A stretch of DNA of 53,440 bases from Puniceicoccaceae bacterium (GTDB taxonomy: Bacteria; Verrucomicrobiota; Verrucomicrobiia; Opitutales; Coraliomargaritaceae). Location: positions 7,920 through 61,359 of the forward strand of contig JAFMHF010000001.1 in the NCBI GenBank assembly GCA_017854655.1, read 5' to 3'. The stretch's first letter is position 1. Each line of letters opens with the position of its first letter. The position numbers were made by a program, and so were the translations under genes. Below, in pieces: positions 8,772 to 16,660 of this stretch. The notes under the pieces were generated by a model. The model was not told where the DNA came from and ran no database searches. It saw only the letters and a list, made by a program, of their open reading frames with translations.

Positions 8772-11015
8772 TCACGAGCCGTCCCAGGCCTTGGCGAATA
8801 ACAAGCGTAGGCTGTTTAGACACACCACGACGGTGCTGCCCTCGTGTGCAAAAACGCCAACACTCAACGGGATCCAACCAAAAATCGCGGCTGCCACCAT
8901 CAGCACGACTGTACCCAGCGCAATTGCTAGATTCTGCCGTATGATCGATCGCGCACGATGACTCAAGTCAGTCGCAGCGAGATAATTCTCAATGCGATCT
9001 TTCATCAGCACCACCTCACTCTGCTCTAAGGCAGCATCACTGCCGCGCGCGCCCATGGCAACCGAGACATAGGCAGCCGCCAAGCTAGGCGCATCATTCA
9101 CGCCATCACCCACCATTGCTACTTTGTATCCACTCTTCGAATACTCAAGGATTGCAGCGACCTTACCATCTGGCGTCAGTCCGGAGCGGACTTCCTCAAT
9201 CCCAATTGCGCGACCAACCGATTCCGCCGCGCCGCGACGATCGCCAGTCAGCATCACTGTGCGCACCCCCATCGCCTTTAGTTTTTCTAAAATAGGCTGC
9301 GACTCCGTGCGGATCTGATCTTTCAATAAGATACGGGCAATCAAATCATCCTTTAAAATCCAGTTCTCTGAGAATTCCGGCGCAGGCTCTGGTACATCTT
9401 TGATCCATTCCGCCAACGGTCCATCTTCTAGCAATTCCCTGCGACCCAGCACACACAGCGTCTGGCCCTCCCGCCCCTGCACGCCCTTGCCGCTCATCGC
9501 CTGAAAATCATCGATCGCACGCGGTTCCAATCCCTGCGCTTTCGCGTATTTCTTGATCGCTCGTCCAATCGGATGTGATCCATGTGCCTCCAGAGAATAG
9601 GCGAGCTCTGCTGCTTCCCGCTCACGACCTGGTGGAAAACTTTCCACCGAATCAACCTCCATTTCTCCAGTGGTCAGCGTGCCAGTCTTATCCAGCGCCA
9701 CCAAATCCACCTCTGCCATTTTTTCGATCGCCGCGCCGCCACGAAACAAAATACCATGCCGCGCGCCCCATGCAATCGCCGCCAAAATCGCCGACGGAAT
9801 CGACAGCACCAACGCACAAGGACTCGCCACCACCAACAAAGTCATTGCCCGATAAAATGCCGAGAAACCAGCCTCGGTGTTTGAAAATGGCGCAATGCCA
9901 AAGCCGAGCCACCAAACAAAAAACATCACCGTCGTCAGCCCCAGAATACCGACGGTATAACGCGTTCCGAATTTGTCGGTAAATCGCTGACTCGGCGCTT
10001 TCAAATGTTGCGCCTCACGAATCAAACGAATCACTTTCTGCAGCGCACTTTCACCAACCGGACGCAAGACCCGCGCGTCGACTGCACCCCAGAGATTGAT
10101 CGTGCCACTATAAACGGAGTCACCGATAAATTTCGGCACTGGATTTGCCTCGCCCGTCAAGTTCGACTCATCCGCCGCGCTCTTACCCTTGATCACTTCT
10201 GCATCGACCGCGAATTGCGCACCAGGCTTCACCACCACGACATCGCCCACATTCACCGCAGACACCGGCACTTCCCGTTCTCCACCCGACGCATCACGAA
10301 TCGTGGCCGACTTCGGTGCCGCATCAAACAGGCTATTAATTTCACGGCGTGTCCGATAGAGCGCAAAATGCTCCAACGCCCCAGAGAACGAAAACAGAAA
10401 CAACAGCAGCGCGCCTTCAGCCCAAGCGCCGATCAACGCAGCCCCGATCGCCACGGCCAACATTAGAAAGTGAATGTCCAGCTCACCCTTCGGCAGACCT
10501 TCTTTGGCGTCTTCGAAGGCATCCCAGCCACCCGCAATCATCGCCCCGATATAAAACATCACCGACAGCCACACTGGGGCAGCTTCCACAGACGAAACCA
10601 TCCAACCAGAAATCCCAAGCACGGCGCAACCACCAGCCAACAGACCTAGCACCCGCCATTCCTCACCCGTCTCCGCTTCGTCTTCAATTGCATCTGGCCA
10701 GTTTAACTCCCGCCAATGCCACAGCGTCGGCGCCGTCAAACAAGTCGGCTTTTGCAAGCGAATGCCACCGCTGTGTTCGGTTTCAATCGATACCCCCACC
10801 GCCGCAGATACCTGAGAGTTTGACTCAATCAGGCGAATCGTCTCAGCGAGACTCGTCTGCAATGCCTCCAAATCGACTGGCCCCAGCGTCGCGATCTCGA
10901 CCTTACGATACTCCGAATCCACTCGAAGTGCTTCCACCGAAGCATTCGCTTGTAAAAAGCGCGCAAGACCTGCCGCCCAATCCTCTGCATTTTTACGCTT
11001 TAGTTCTGAAGCCAT
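8772..11015 (-). CDS. P1B-4-type heavy-metal-exporting P-type ATPase
   Basis: ATP-driven metal efflux pump of the inner membrane. In its 747 residues: an N-terminal domain without a CxxC site, the actuator motif NLTGEANP, SPCALVLS in the metal-binding helix instead of CPC, the phosphorylation site DKTGTLT, SHP, MLTGD, GVNDAPS, and AHEGST in the last helix. SPC plus HEGxT defines the P1B-4 subgroup (CoaT, PfeT, CtpD types), whose substrates are Co2+, Fe2+ and sometimes Zn2+. It faces the end of a Mn/Zn-type uptake operon on the same strand and has a PerR/Fur-like palindrome 4 bp before the ATG. Substrate is inferred as Fe2+ or Co2+, not shown. Confidence 0.93.
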   Translation of the reverse strand: MASELKRKNAEDWAAGLARFLQANASVEALRVDSEYRKVEIATLGPVDLEALQTSLAETIRLIESNSQVSAAVGVSIETEHSGGIRLQKPTCLTAPTLWHWRELNWPDAIEDEAETGEEWRVLGLLAGGCAVLGISGWMVSSVEAAPVWLSVMFYIGAMIAGGWDAFEDAKEGLPKGELDIHFLMLAVAIGAALIGAWAEGALLLFLFSFSGALEHFALYRTRREINSLFDAAPKSATIRDASGGEREVPVSAVNVGDVVVVKPGAQFAVDAEVIKGKSAADESNLTGEANPVPKFIGDSVYSGTINLWGAVDARVLRPVGESALQKVIRLIREAQHLKAPSQRFTDKFGTRYTVGILGLTTVMFFVWWLGFGIAPFSNTEAGFSAFYRAMTLLVVASPCALVLSIPSAILAAIAWGARHGILFRGGAAIEKMAEVDLVALDKTGTLTTGEMEVDSVESFPPGREREAAELAYSLEAHGSHPIGRAIKKYAKAQGLEPRAIDDFQAMSGKGVQGREGQTLCVLGRRELLEDGPLAEWIKDVPEPAPEFSENWILKDDLIARILLKDQIRTESQPILEKLKAMGVRTVMLTGDRRGAAESVGRAIGIEEVRSGLTPDGKVAAILEYSKSGYKVAMVGDGVNDAPSLAAAYVSVAMGARGSDAALEQSEVVLMKDRIENYLAATDLSHRARSIIRQNLAIALGTVVLMVAAAIFGWIPLSVGVFAHEGSTVVVCLNSLRLLFAKAWDGS

Positions 11016-11019
11016 ACTC

Positions 11020-11040
11020 TATTTAGAATTATTCTAAATA
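11020..11040 (-). promoter_or_regulatory. PerR/Fur-like operator overlapping the exporter promoter
   Basis: The site is a perfect 10-1-10 palindrome centred on 11030. Its core TTAGAATTATTCTAA has the 7-1-7 layout of a PerR box (TTATAATnATTATAA) with one symmetric change per half. It ends 4 bp before the exporter ATG (11015). On the minus strand it contains TAGAAT, a near-consensus -10, so a bound regulator would block RNA polymerase and the leader would be very short. Confidence 0.65.
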
Positions 11041-11117
11041 AGTAACTCTGCAAGCGAGAATCCGCGATTATCCATTCCCTTGTAGCGAACTCAGGAACCA
11101 AGCACACACAGTCTATT

Positions 11118-11395
11118 CAAACTTGATTCGTGGAGGGAAACGCTCCGTCGTTTCCAACTAGATACCACATCAAGCCTGATGACTACGCACAGAAATGACG
11201 GAGCATTTCCCTCCAGTATTCAGCCGCACAGTATATGTCAGAATGGTGGATCAAACTTGATTCTTGGAGGGAAACGCTCCGTCGTTTCCACCTAGATTCC
11301 ATACCAACCCTGATGAATACGCATAGAAATGACGGAGCATTTCCCTCCAGCATTCAGCTGCACAGTATATGTCAGAAGAGTGGATCAAACTTGAT
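11118..11395. repeat. 134-bp tandem repeat carrying two REPINs
   Basis: The word CAAACTTGATT recurs at 11118, 11252 and 11386, an exact 134-bp period. Each full unit holds one CTCCGT-family REPIN (11131-11215 and 11265-11349; arms GGAAACG-CTCCGT-CGTTTCC and GAAATG-ACGGAG-CATTTC) plus the same spacer with CACAGTATATGTCAGAA. Units differ at a handful of positions. This accounts for most of the 445-bp gap between the exporter and the permease; 11041-11117 and 11396-11461 hold nothing recognised. Confidence 0.88.
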
Positions 11396-11461
11396 TGTGT
11401 TCGGCAAATTCCATCATGCCAAGTTGCAAAGAAAACAGCTCAAGGCGACGCAGAAAAACAG

Positions 11462-12418
11462 TTAAGCAATGGTATCCTCAGAATCCGCGACCACATCCAA
11501 CTGACGAAACTTCTTCACCAAAATCCCATGGCGCGGCGCGCAAAACAATACGATGGCAAAAATCACGCCCGCCATCACCGCCATCATGCCTGAAGTCGAA
11601 GTCGCATCGACCAGCGCAGGATCGAAGCCCATCCAACCCGGCAGCAGAATGGCCGACACATGCCCAAGCAATGCCGCGATGGCTGCTAATATCGTACTGA
11701 TAATCACCATCAAATCGAGTCGATCTGTTAATAGATGCGCGGCAGCAGCGGGCACAATCAACATCGCGATGACGATGATACTACCGACCGCTTCAAACGC
11801 CGCCACCGTCGTGATCGCGACCAAAGTCATCAGCATATAATGAATTAGATTGGCATTTATTCCCATCGTTGTGGCGAGTTCCGAGTCAAAGGATGAGATG
11901 CGCAGTTCTTTAAAAAACAACACTACAAACAACAAGTTGACCACACACACTGGCGCCAAAACGATCGCCGCACGCGGCACTTCCAAGACGGAGCCAAACA
12001 CTTGCGGTCGCCAGACGACATCAAGCGGCGTTAACTCAATCGCACCATACAGCACACAGCTCGCATCTAGATCGACATAATCCGCGGCTTGCACAATAAG
12101 CAACAACCCCAGCGCAAACAAGGTGGTAAAGACAATCCCCATCGATGCACCTTCGTCGACCTTGCCAAAACGGCTCACCCACTGCGTAAAAACAGCCGTC
12201 AACACGCCCACCAACGCCGCGCCGATAAACATCGTCAAACTCGCACGCGCCCCCGTGATTAAGAATGCAATCGCCAAGCCCGGCAGCACCGCATGGCTAA
12301 TCGCATCGCCCATCATGCTCATTTTGCGCAGCACTAAGAAGTTGCCCAACAGCGCGCACGACACCGCCGCCAAAATGCCGACAACCACGATCCATGTATC
12401 GATTGAATACCAAGTCAT
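11462..12418 (-). CDS. Metal ABC transporter permease (TroD/ZnuB-type)
   Basis: This 318-residue integral membrane protein belongs to the ABC-3 family that imports Mn2+, Zn2+ or Fe2+. Eight or nine hydrophobic helices are visible. Family marks are GNFLVLRKMSMMGDAISHAVLPG near residues 25-47 (MGDAISHAVLPG) and the late AFEAVGSIIVIAMLIVPAAAAHLL (VIAMLIVPAAAA). It is the last gene of a four-gene operon: binding protein, ATPase, permease-sensor fusion, this permease. The 173-bp gap before it is full of small hairpins, so it may be expressed less than the genes upstream. Confidence 0.93.
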   Translation of the reverse strand: MTWYSIDTWIVVVGILAAVSCALLGNFLVLRKMSMMGDAISHAVLPGLAIAFLITGARASLTMFIGAALVGVLTAVFTQWVSRFGKVDEGASMGIVFTTLFALGLLLIVQAADYVDLDASCVLYGAIELTPLDVVWRPQVFGSVLEVPRAAIVLAPVCVVNLLFVVLFFKELRISSFDSELATTMGINANLIHYMLMTLVAITTVAAFEAVGSIIVIAMLIVPAAAAHLLTDRLDLMVIISTILAAIAALLGHVSAILLPGWMGFDPALVDATSTSGMMAVMAGVIFAIVLFCAPRHGILVKKFRQLDVVADSEDTIA

Positions 12419-12437
12419 TGCTACGCAGTGAGAGTAA

Positions 12438-12548
12438 GGCGCTGCGCGCCTAGTGAGGGTGAGAGTGACGAAGCGCGAGTAGCGCGGAGATGGTAACCCG
12501 TCTGCGGTTTGCCCCGCAGGGGTAGCTGAACTGGGTGCCCTTTGGGCA
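12438..12548. repeat. Cluster of short hairpins between the two permease genes
   Basis: GGCGC-TGC-GCGCC (12438-12450), CGCG-AGTAG-CGCG, GCGG/CCGC around 12504-12517 and TGCCC-TTT-GGGCA (12536-12548) follow one another within a G/A-rich sequence. No open frame runs through. In a transcript of the operon they could slow decay or attenuate expression of the last permease. They are not of the CTCCGT type. Confidence 0.5.
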
Positions 12549-12591
12549 AGTGAAGAAACAAAGTGATAGTGATTAAAAACGTCATTGCTAA

Positions 12592-13947
12592 TTAATCTCC
12601 AGGCTTGATTGGGTGTGGGCTCGCAGGCACTGCGAGATCGTTCGCAGTACGCAGTTTGATTAATTTTTCCTCAAGCAGCGCGACCAATTTCTCGCCCAGG
12701 ACATGCTCAACCTCATCCGCATCGCGATCGACTCGGCTGGTTGCCACATCGGCATATTCGATCAAATACAATTCCCACAGGCGGTGATTACGCGTGACCT
12801 GTGCCGCAGCATCCAGTCCTGCTTGGGTCAACAGGATAGCATCATTTTTACGCACGGTGTCGATCAATCCCTGATGATACGCGCGCCTCAAGCAATGTCG
12901 TAATTGCCGATCAGTCCAGGTACGCCGGCCGCGCAGTTGACGAAACGGCACCGCGCGGATACTCACCCCATCCATGCGCTGACCATCGGCCTCTAAAATT
13001 TCATACAACGCACGAAGTAAATGTTGGCGGCCAACACTTCGCTTCAATTTCAACTGTCGCATAAAACGAACCAGCACACCACGCTCGATGCCAAACAGCA
13101 TACTGAATAGAAACAAAAACGCTGCCACTAATACGATCAACGCGCCAGCAGGCATATTTGGAATTAAGGCACTCACACTCGCGCCCAGCCAGCCGCTGAT
13201 ACCACCGATTACGGCAGAGAGAAATAACATCTGATCCAGACGGTCCGTCCAAAACCGCGCTGCTGCTGCTGGCGTGATCAAAAAAGCGATAATCAGAATC
13301 AAGCCCACCGCTTGCAAACCCGCAACAGTCACCGCAGTGACCAACGCAAGAAGCAGTATATCGAGCCACTTAACCGGCCATCCCTGCGCCGCCGCATAGA
13401 CTTCATCGAAACACAGCAGACGAAATTCTTTAAACAACAACACCGAGAGCAACAGCACACAGACAGTCACGACGACTAGCAGCCTAAAATCGCTCAATAC
13501 CATCGACGCAGTCTTACCATAAATAAATGATTCCAACCCAGCCGCTGCACCATCTGGCATCTTTGTGACCATCGTCAATAACACGACGCCCGCACCGAAG
13601 AAGACACTCAGCACAATCCCCATCGCCGCGTCATCTTTAATACGCGAGTGATTGCGTATAAACAAAACTGTCGCACAGCCCAACACTCCAGTCACCGTAG
13701 CTCCAAACAATAATAGCGGCAACGACTTGCCCTGCCCGCCCAGCATCACGCCAACAAAGAAAGCAAGACACACGCCCGGCAATGTCGCATGTGAAAGAGT
13801 ATCCCCCATTAAGGAGCGCTTACGTAATAACAAGAAGCCACCCATCAGTCCACAGGCACAGCCCAGCAGCATCGTGCAAATAACCACCAGCCGCGTATTG
13901 TAATTACGCAGCAACAGGACATCGAAGATCTCTGAAAGTTCGAACAT
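12592..13947 (-). CDS. Metal ABC permease fused to a DtxR/MntR-type sensor domain
   Basis: This 451-residue protein is about 150 residues longer than a plain ABC-3 permease. Residues 1-285 are the permease (MGDTLSHATLPG, LQAVGLILIIAFLITPAAAA, eight or nine helices). Residues 300-365 resemble a winged helix (TDRQLRHCLRRAYHQGLI, ILLTQAGLDAAAQV). Residues 366-430 match the metal-binding dimerisation domain of DtxR/MntR: NHRLWELYL, then DADEVEHVLGEKLV. The H, E, D/E, E and H positions that bind metal in MntR are kept. Such a domain would let the importer or its gene sense cytoplasmic Mn/Fe. Whether it gates transport or binds DNA is unknown. Confidence 0.9.
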   Translation of the reverse strand: MFELSEIFDVLLLRNYNTRLVVICTMLLGCACGLMGGFLLLRKRSLMGDTLSHATLPGVCLAFFVGVMLGGQGKSLPLLLFGATVTGVLGCATVLFIRNHSRIKDDAAMGIVLSVFFGAGVVLLTMVTKMPDGAAAGLESFIYGKTASMVLSDFRLLVVVTVCVLLLSVLLFKEFRLLCFDEVYAAAQGWPVKWLDILLLALVTAVTVAGLQAVGLILIIAFLITPAAAARFWTDRLDQMLFLSAVIGGISGWLGASVSALIPNMPAGALIVLVAAFLFLFSMLFGIERGVLVRFMRQLKLKRSVGRQHLLRALYEILEADGQRMDGVSIRAVPFRQLRGRRTWTDRQLRHCLRRAYHQGLIDTVRKNDAILLTQAGLDAAAQVTRNHRLWELYLIEYADVATSRVDRDADEVEHVLGEKLVALLEEKLIKLRTANDLAVPASPHPIKPGD

Positions 13948-13975
13948 GCGATTAGTGAAAAGTGGCAGTGAGGGG

Positions 13976-14058
13976 TGGAGGGCAATGCTCCGTCATTGCC
14001 GCGTTTATCAGCCCAGTTGCGATGGGCATCGATAGAAACGACGGAACGTTTCCCTCCA
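13976..14058. repeat. REPIN, CTCCGT-loop family, copy D (inside an operon)
   Basis: The left arm is GGCAATG-CTCCGT-CATTGCC and the right arm GAAACG-ACGGAA-CGTTTC, with TGGAG at one end and CTCCA at the other. Both stems stay paired although they differ from the other copies. It occupies the 140-bp gap between the transporter ATPase gene and the permease-sensor gene, where it would be transcribed. Confidence 0.85.
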
Positions 14059-14087
14059 GAGGAAAAATCGAATAGCCCATCATAGCC

Positions 14088-14897
14088 CTACAAGGACTTC
14101 GCCAGCTCCTCGGCTGCTTCACTCAGCAGCGAGAGTTTGCCACCATAGGTTTTGCGAAGATTCTCTTGATTAAAAACATCCTTGGTTGGCCCCGAAGCGA
14201 CGACGCGCATGTTTAACAATACCGTCCAATCAAAATATTGAGGCACCGTGGCTAAATCGTGGTGTACCACCAGGCAGGTTTTTCCACGTTGTTGGAGTTC
14301 CTTCAACAGCTCAACAATCGCTCGCTCGGTCGCTGCATCGACAGCGGCAAACGGTTCATCCATAAAATAAATATCTGCATCCTGGACCAAAGCTCGCGCT
14401 AGGAAAGTGCGCTGTTGCTGCCCCCCCGAAAGCTGACTAATCTGACGATGCGCATAGTCCGCCAGCCCGACACGATCCAAGGCTTGCAGTGCCAATGCCT
14501 TTGAGCGCTTATTCACCCGGCGAAACCAACCGAGCTTGCCGTAAGTACCCATCGCCACCACATCAAGCGCACTGACTGGAAAATCCCAGTCCACACTCTC
14601 GCGCTGCGGCACATAACCGACCCGCCTGCGCGCCTTGCGATACGACTCGCCAAAGATCGACACCTCGCCCGAGGTGCGCGGAATCAAATCCAAGCACGCT
14701 TTAATCAAGGTACTCTTACCCGCACCATTCGGGCCGACGATGCTCACCAACTTCCCCTCCGGGATTTCCAAATCAATATCCCACACCACAGGCTTGCGAT
14801 GATACGCCACAGTCAAATCTCGGATCACTAGCGGCAGTGATTTCTGCTGCGCGATTGTTGAGGCCGGCTGTATGAGTTGTTTAGATACTACATTCAT
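14088..14897 (-). CDS. Metal ABC transporter ATP-binding protein (TroB/MntB-type)
   Basis: This 269-residue ATPase powers the Mn/Zn importer. Walker A GPNGAGKST near residue 55, Q-loop PQRESVDWDFP, signature LSGGQQQR, Walker B DADIYFMDEPFAAVD and the H-loop LVVHHDL are all present. The sequence YVPQRESVDWDFPVSALDVV is characteristic of the Mn/Zn branch of these ATPases. It lies 19 bp downstream of the binding-protein gene and upstream of the permease-sensor gene. Confidence 0.95.
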   Translation of the reverse strand: MNVVSKQLIQPASTIAQQKSLPLVIRDLTVAYHRKPVVWDIDLEIPEGKLVSIVGPNGAGKSTLIKACLDLIPRTSGEVSIFGESYRKARRRVGYVPQRESVDWDFPVSALDVVAMGTYGKLGWFRRVNKRSKALALQALDRVGLADYAHRQISQLSGGQQQRTFLARALVQDADIYFMDEPFAAVDAATERAIVELLKELQQRGKTCLVVHHDLATVPQYFDWTVLLNMRVVASGPTKDVFNQENLRKTYGGKLSLLSEAAEELAKSL

Positions 14898-14916
14898 AAT
14901 ATAAGAATCACTTAGA

Positions 14917-15933
14917 TCAGTGCACCACGCCAGTTAACTTGCCTTGCATGCCTTTTTCAGGTGCCTCGCCACCAAGTGCGCGTGTGATCGTGGTAATATT
15001 GCTATCGATCATACCAATGTATGTCCCCTCGTAAGTGCCGGCTTGCCCCATCGCATCCGAGAACAACGCACCACCGATCCGCACACCATGCCCGCGTGCA
15101 TTCGCACCTTCTACTAAGGCACGTATATTCTTGTCAGCCACAGATGTCTCGACGAACACGGCTGGAATTTGCTGCTCGACGATAAAGTTAACCAAGTCCT
15201 CCAAGTCGCGCACGCCTGCCTCGGACTCGGTGCTCACGCCTTGAATACCGCGAACGGTGAGCCCCGTCGCACGGCCCAAATAATTAAACGCATCGTGCGC
15301 CGTCACTAATACACGTTGCGACTCAGGAATCGATCCAATCGCCTGCTGTGCATACGCATCTAACGCTTCCAACTGTTTTGTGTAAGCGGTTGCATTGGCA
15401 GCATAAATATCTGCATGCGCTGGATCGAAAATCGAGAGCGTCTCAACCACCACTGGCATGGCTTGCATCCAGCCCCGTACATCCATCCACACGTGTGGAT
15501 CGGTGTGCTCAGAGTCATCATTTTTCTGCAACAAATAATCCGCAGTCTGCAAGATCGCTTCGGTCACCGCCTTGACTGGCTTCCCAGAACTCGCTACGCG
15601 CTCCAGCACAGTCGTCATTTTACCTTCAAGTAACAGACCATTATAAAAGACTACATCTGCAGTACTGAGCTTTACCACATCACTCCGAGTCGGCTTGTAA
15701 AGGTGTGGGTCGACCCCTTCGCCAATGATCCCCTCAACCTGCGCGTAGTCGCCCGCGATATTACGCACGATGTCGGTAATCATCCCAACCGTACACAGCA
15801 CTTTATAGGGCTCATCGGTACGACGCGCCGATGCAGAATCGGTCGGCCTGCAGCCAGTTACTAGCGACTCAACGATCACGAGACTTAAAAGAATCAAATG
15901 TGCTCTATCAAATTTAATACTTTGAATACTCAA
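14917..15933 (-). CDS. TroA/MntA-type metal-binding lipoprotein
   Basis: Periplasmic solute-binding protein that hands Mn2+ or Zn2+ to the importer. The likely start is TTG at 15933, giving a lipoprotein signal with a hydrophobic LILLSLVIVESL and lipobox LVTGC; a frame from ATG 16026 would add a Cys-rich, non-signal leader that reads through the operator. Four family metal ligands are visible: His in VDPHLYKP, His in DPHVWMD, His in TAHDAFNYLGRATG and Asp in GALFSDAMG, as in TroA of Treponema. About 338 residues. First gene of the operon; divergent from the RNase H-like gene. Confidence 0.92.
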   Translation of the reverse strand: MSIQSIKFDRAHLILLSLVIVESLVTGCRPTDSASARRTDEPYKVLCTVGMITDIVRNIAGDYAQVEGIIGEGVDPHLYKPTRSDVVKLSTADVVFYNGLLLEGKMTTVLERVASSGKPVKAVTEAILQTADYLLQKNDDSEHTDPHVWMDVRGWMQAMPVVVETLSIFDPAHADIYAANATAYTKQLEALDAYAQQAIGSIPESQRVLVTAHDAFNYLGRATGLTVRGIQGVSTESEAGVRDLEDLVNFIVEQQIPAVFVETSVADKNIRALVEGANARGHGVRIGGALFSDAMGQAGTYEGTYIGMIDSNITTITRALGGEAPEKGMQGKLTGVVH

Positions 15934-15937
15934 AGTA
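15918..15937. promoter_or_regulatory. 20-bp palindrome in the uptake-operon promoter
   Basis: TACTTTGAATACTCAAAGTA is an 8-4-8 perfect inverted repeat. On the minus strand a consensus -35 (TTGACA, 15954-15949) lies just upstream, so the palindrome covers the -10 region and the proposed TTG start of the binding-protein gene. A metal-dependent repressor (DtxR/MntR, Fur or Zur type) is the natural candidate; the sequence does not match any one consensus well enough to name it. Confidence 0.55.
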
Positions 15938-16048
15938 GTATCATTACATGTCAAGCAGTAAGCAAATCGACCTCTTCGCAAGTACCCAAAACGATGCCCG
16001 CAATAAGCCATAGACAAGGCACACAAATTCAGGCAAAAGTAACTTGGA

Positions 16049-16537
16049 ATGAGTGACTACATCCTACTCACCGACGGCAGCGTGCATACACAGACGAAAA
16101 CGGGCACGGGGGCATCGCTTTTGATTCGAATAGCAGAGCAAACACTCTCGATGGAGACACTGCGCACGCGTATTAAAGTTCAGCAATTCATAGACACGTC
16201 TTCGACTAAGCTCGAGCTACAGACCTTGCTCTGGGCACTGTCCGAGCTACCCCAAGACTGTGACCATCTCACCATCTATACCGACTCGCAGAATATCATC
16301 AATCTAGCGGCGCGACGCGCACGCTTCGAAGCGCACGACTACTATTCGAAGCGAGGCCTGCCGCTGCGCAACGCAGAGCTCTACCAAGCCTACTTCTGCA
16401 GCACCGACCCCTTAAACTTCGAATTAGTCAAAGTGCGGGGGCATCAGGCCACACGAAAGCGCAATCAGATCGACCAGCTCTTCGCCCTCGTGGATAAGGC
16501 CTCACGCAAAGCGCGATTGGTTGGGAAGGTACAGTAG
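16049..16537 (+). CDS. RNase H-like protein
   Basis: This 162-residue protein has the order of catalytic acids seen in RNase HI: Asp in LTDGS near the N-terminus, Glu in KLELQTLLWAL, Asp in YTDSQNII, and a final Asp in NQIDQLF after the KVRGH segment. It likely hydrolyses RNA in RNA-DNA hybrids. Overall similarity to E. coli RNase HI is low, so it is an RNase H-fold paralogue and not safely rnhA. It diverges from the metal-uptake operon and is followed by a REPIN. Confidence 0.75.
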   Translation: MSDYILLTDGSVHTQTKTGTGASLLIRIAEQTLSMETLRTRIKVQQFIDTSSTKLELQTLLWALSELPQDCDHLTIYTDSQNIINLAARRARFEAHDYYSKRGLPLRNAELYQAYFCSTDPLNFELVKVRGHQATRKRNQIDQLFALVDKASRKARLVGKVQ

Positions 16538-16596
16538 AAGTGGCTTCCAGCCGCTTGCTCATGATGCTGGAAAAGCGGCAGGATGCCGCTTCTACA
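16534..16596. repeat. REPIN, AAGCGGC family
   Basis: Two hairpins face each other: AAGTGGC-TTCCA-GCCGCTT (16538-16556) and AAGCGGC-AGGAT-GCCGCTT (16573-16591), enclosed by GTAGAAG and CTTCTAC. It starts at the stop codon of the RNase H-like gene. Related single or paired units occur at 31742-31760 and 47423-47487. Confidence 0.75.
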
Positions 16597-16602
16597 CTCC
16601 AC

Positions 16603-16635
16603 AAAAAAGGCTGCTCCCCAATTCAGGAAGCAGCC
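16603..16635 (-). terminator. ftsH: Terminator of the tilS-ftsH operon
   Basis: On the minus strand GGCTGCT (16635-16629) pairs with AGCAGCC (16615-16609), followed by six Ts (16608-16603), 26 bp after the ftsH stop. Confidence 0.88.
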
Positions 16636-16660
16636 ATTTGAAAAATGTAACTGCAGCGAG

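Noticed and set aside
11118-11395. CRISPR array
   Set aside because: The 134-bp period, internal hairpins and near-identical spacers do not fit CRISPR, and no cas gene is present.
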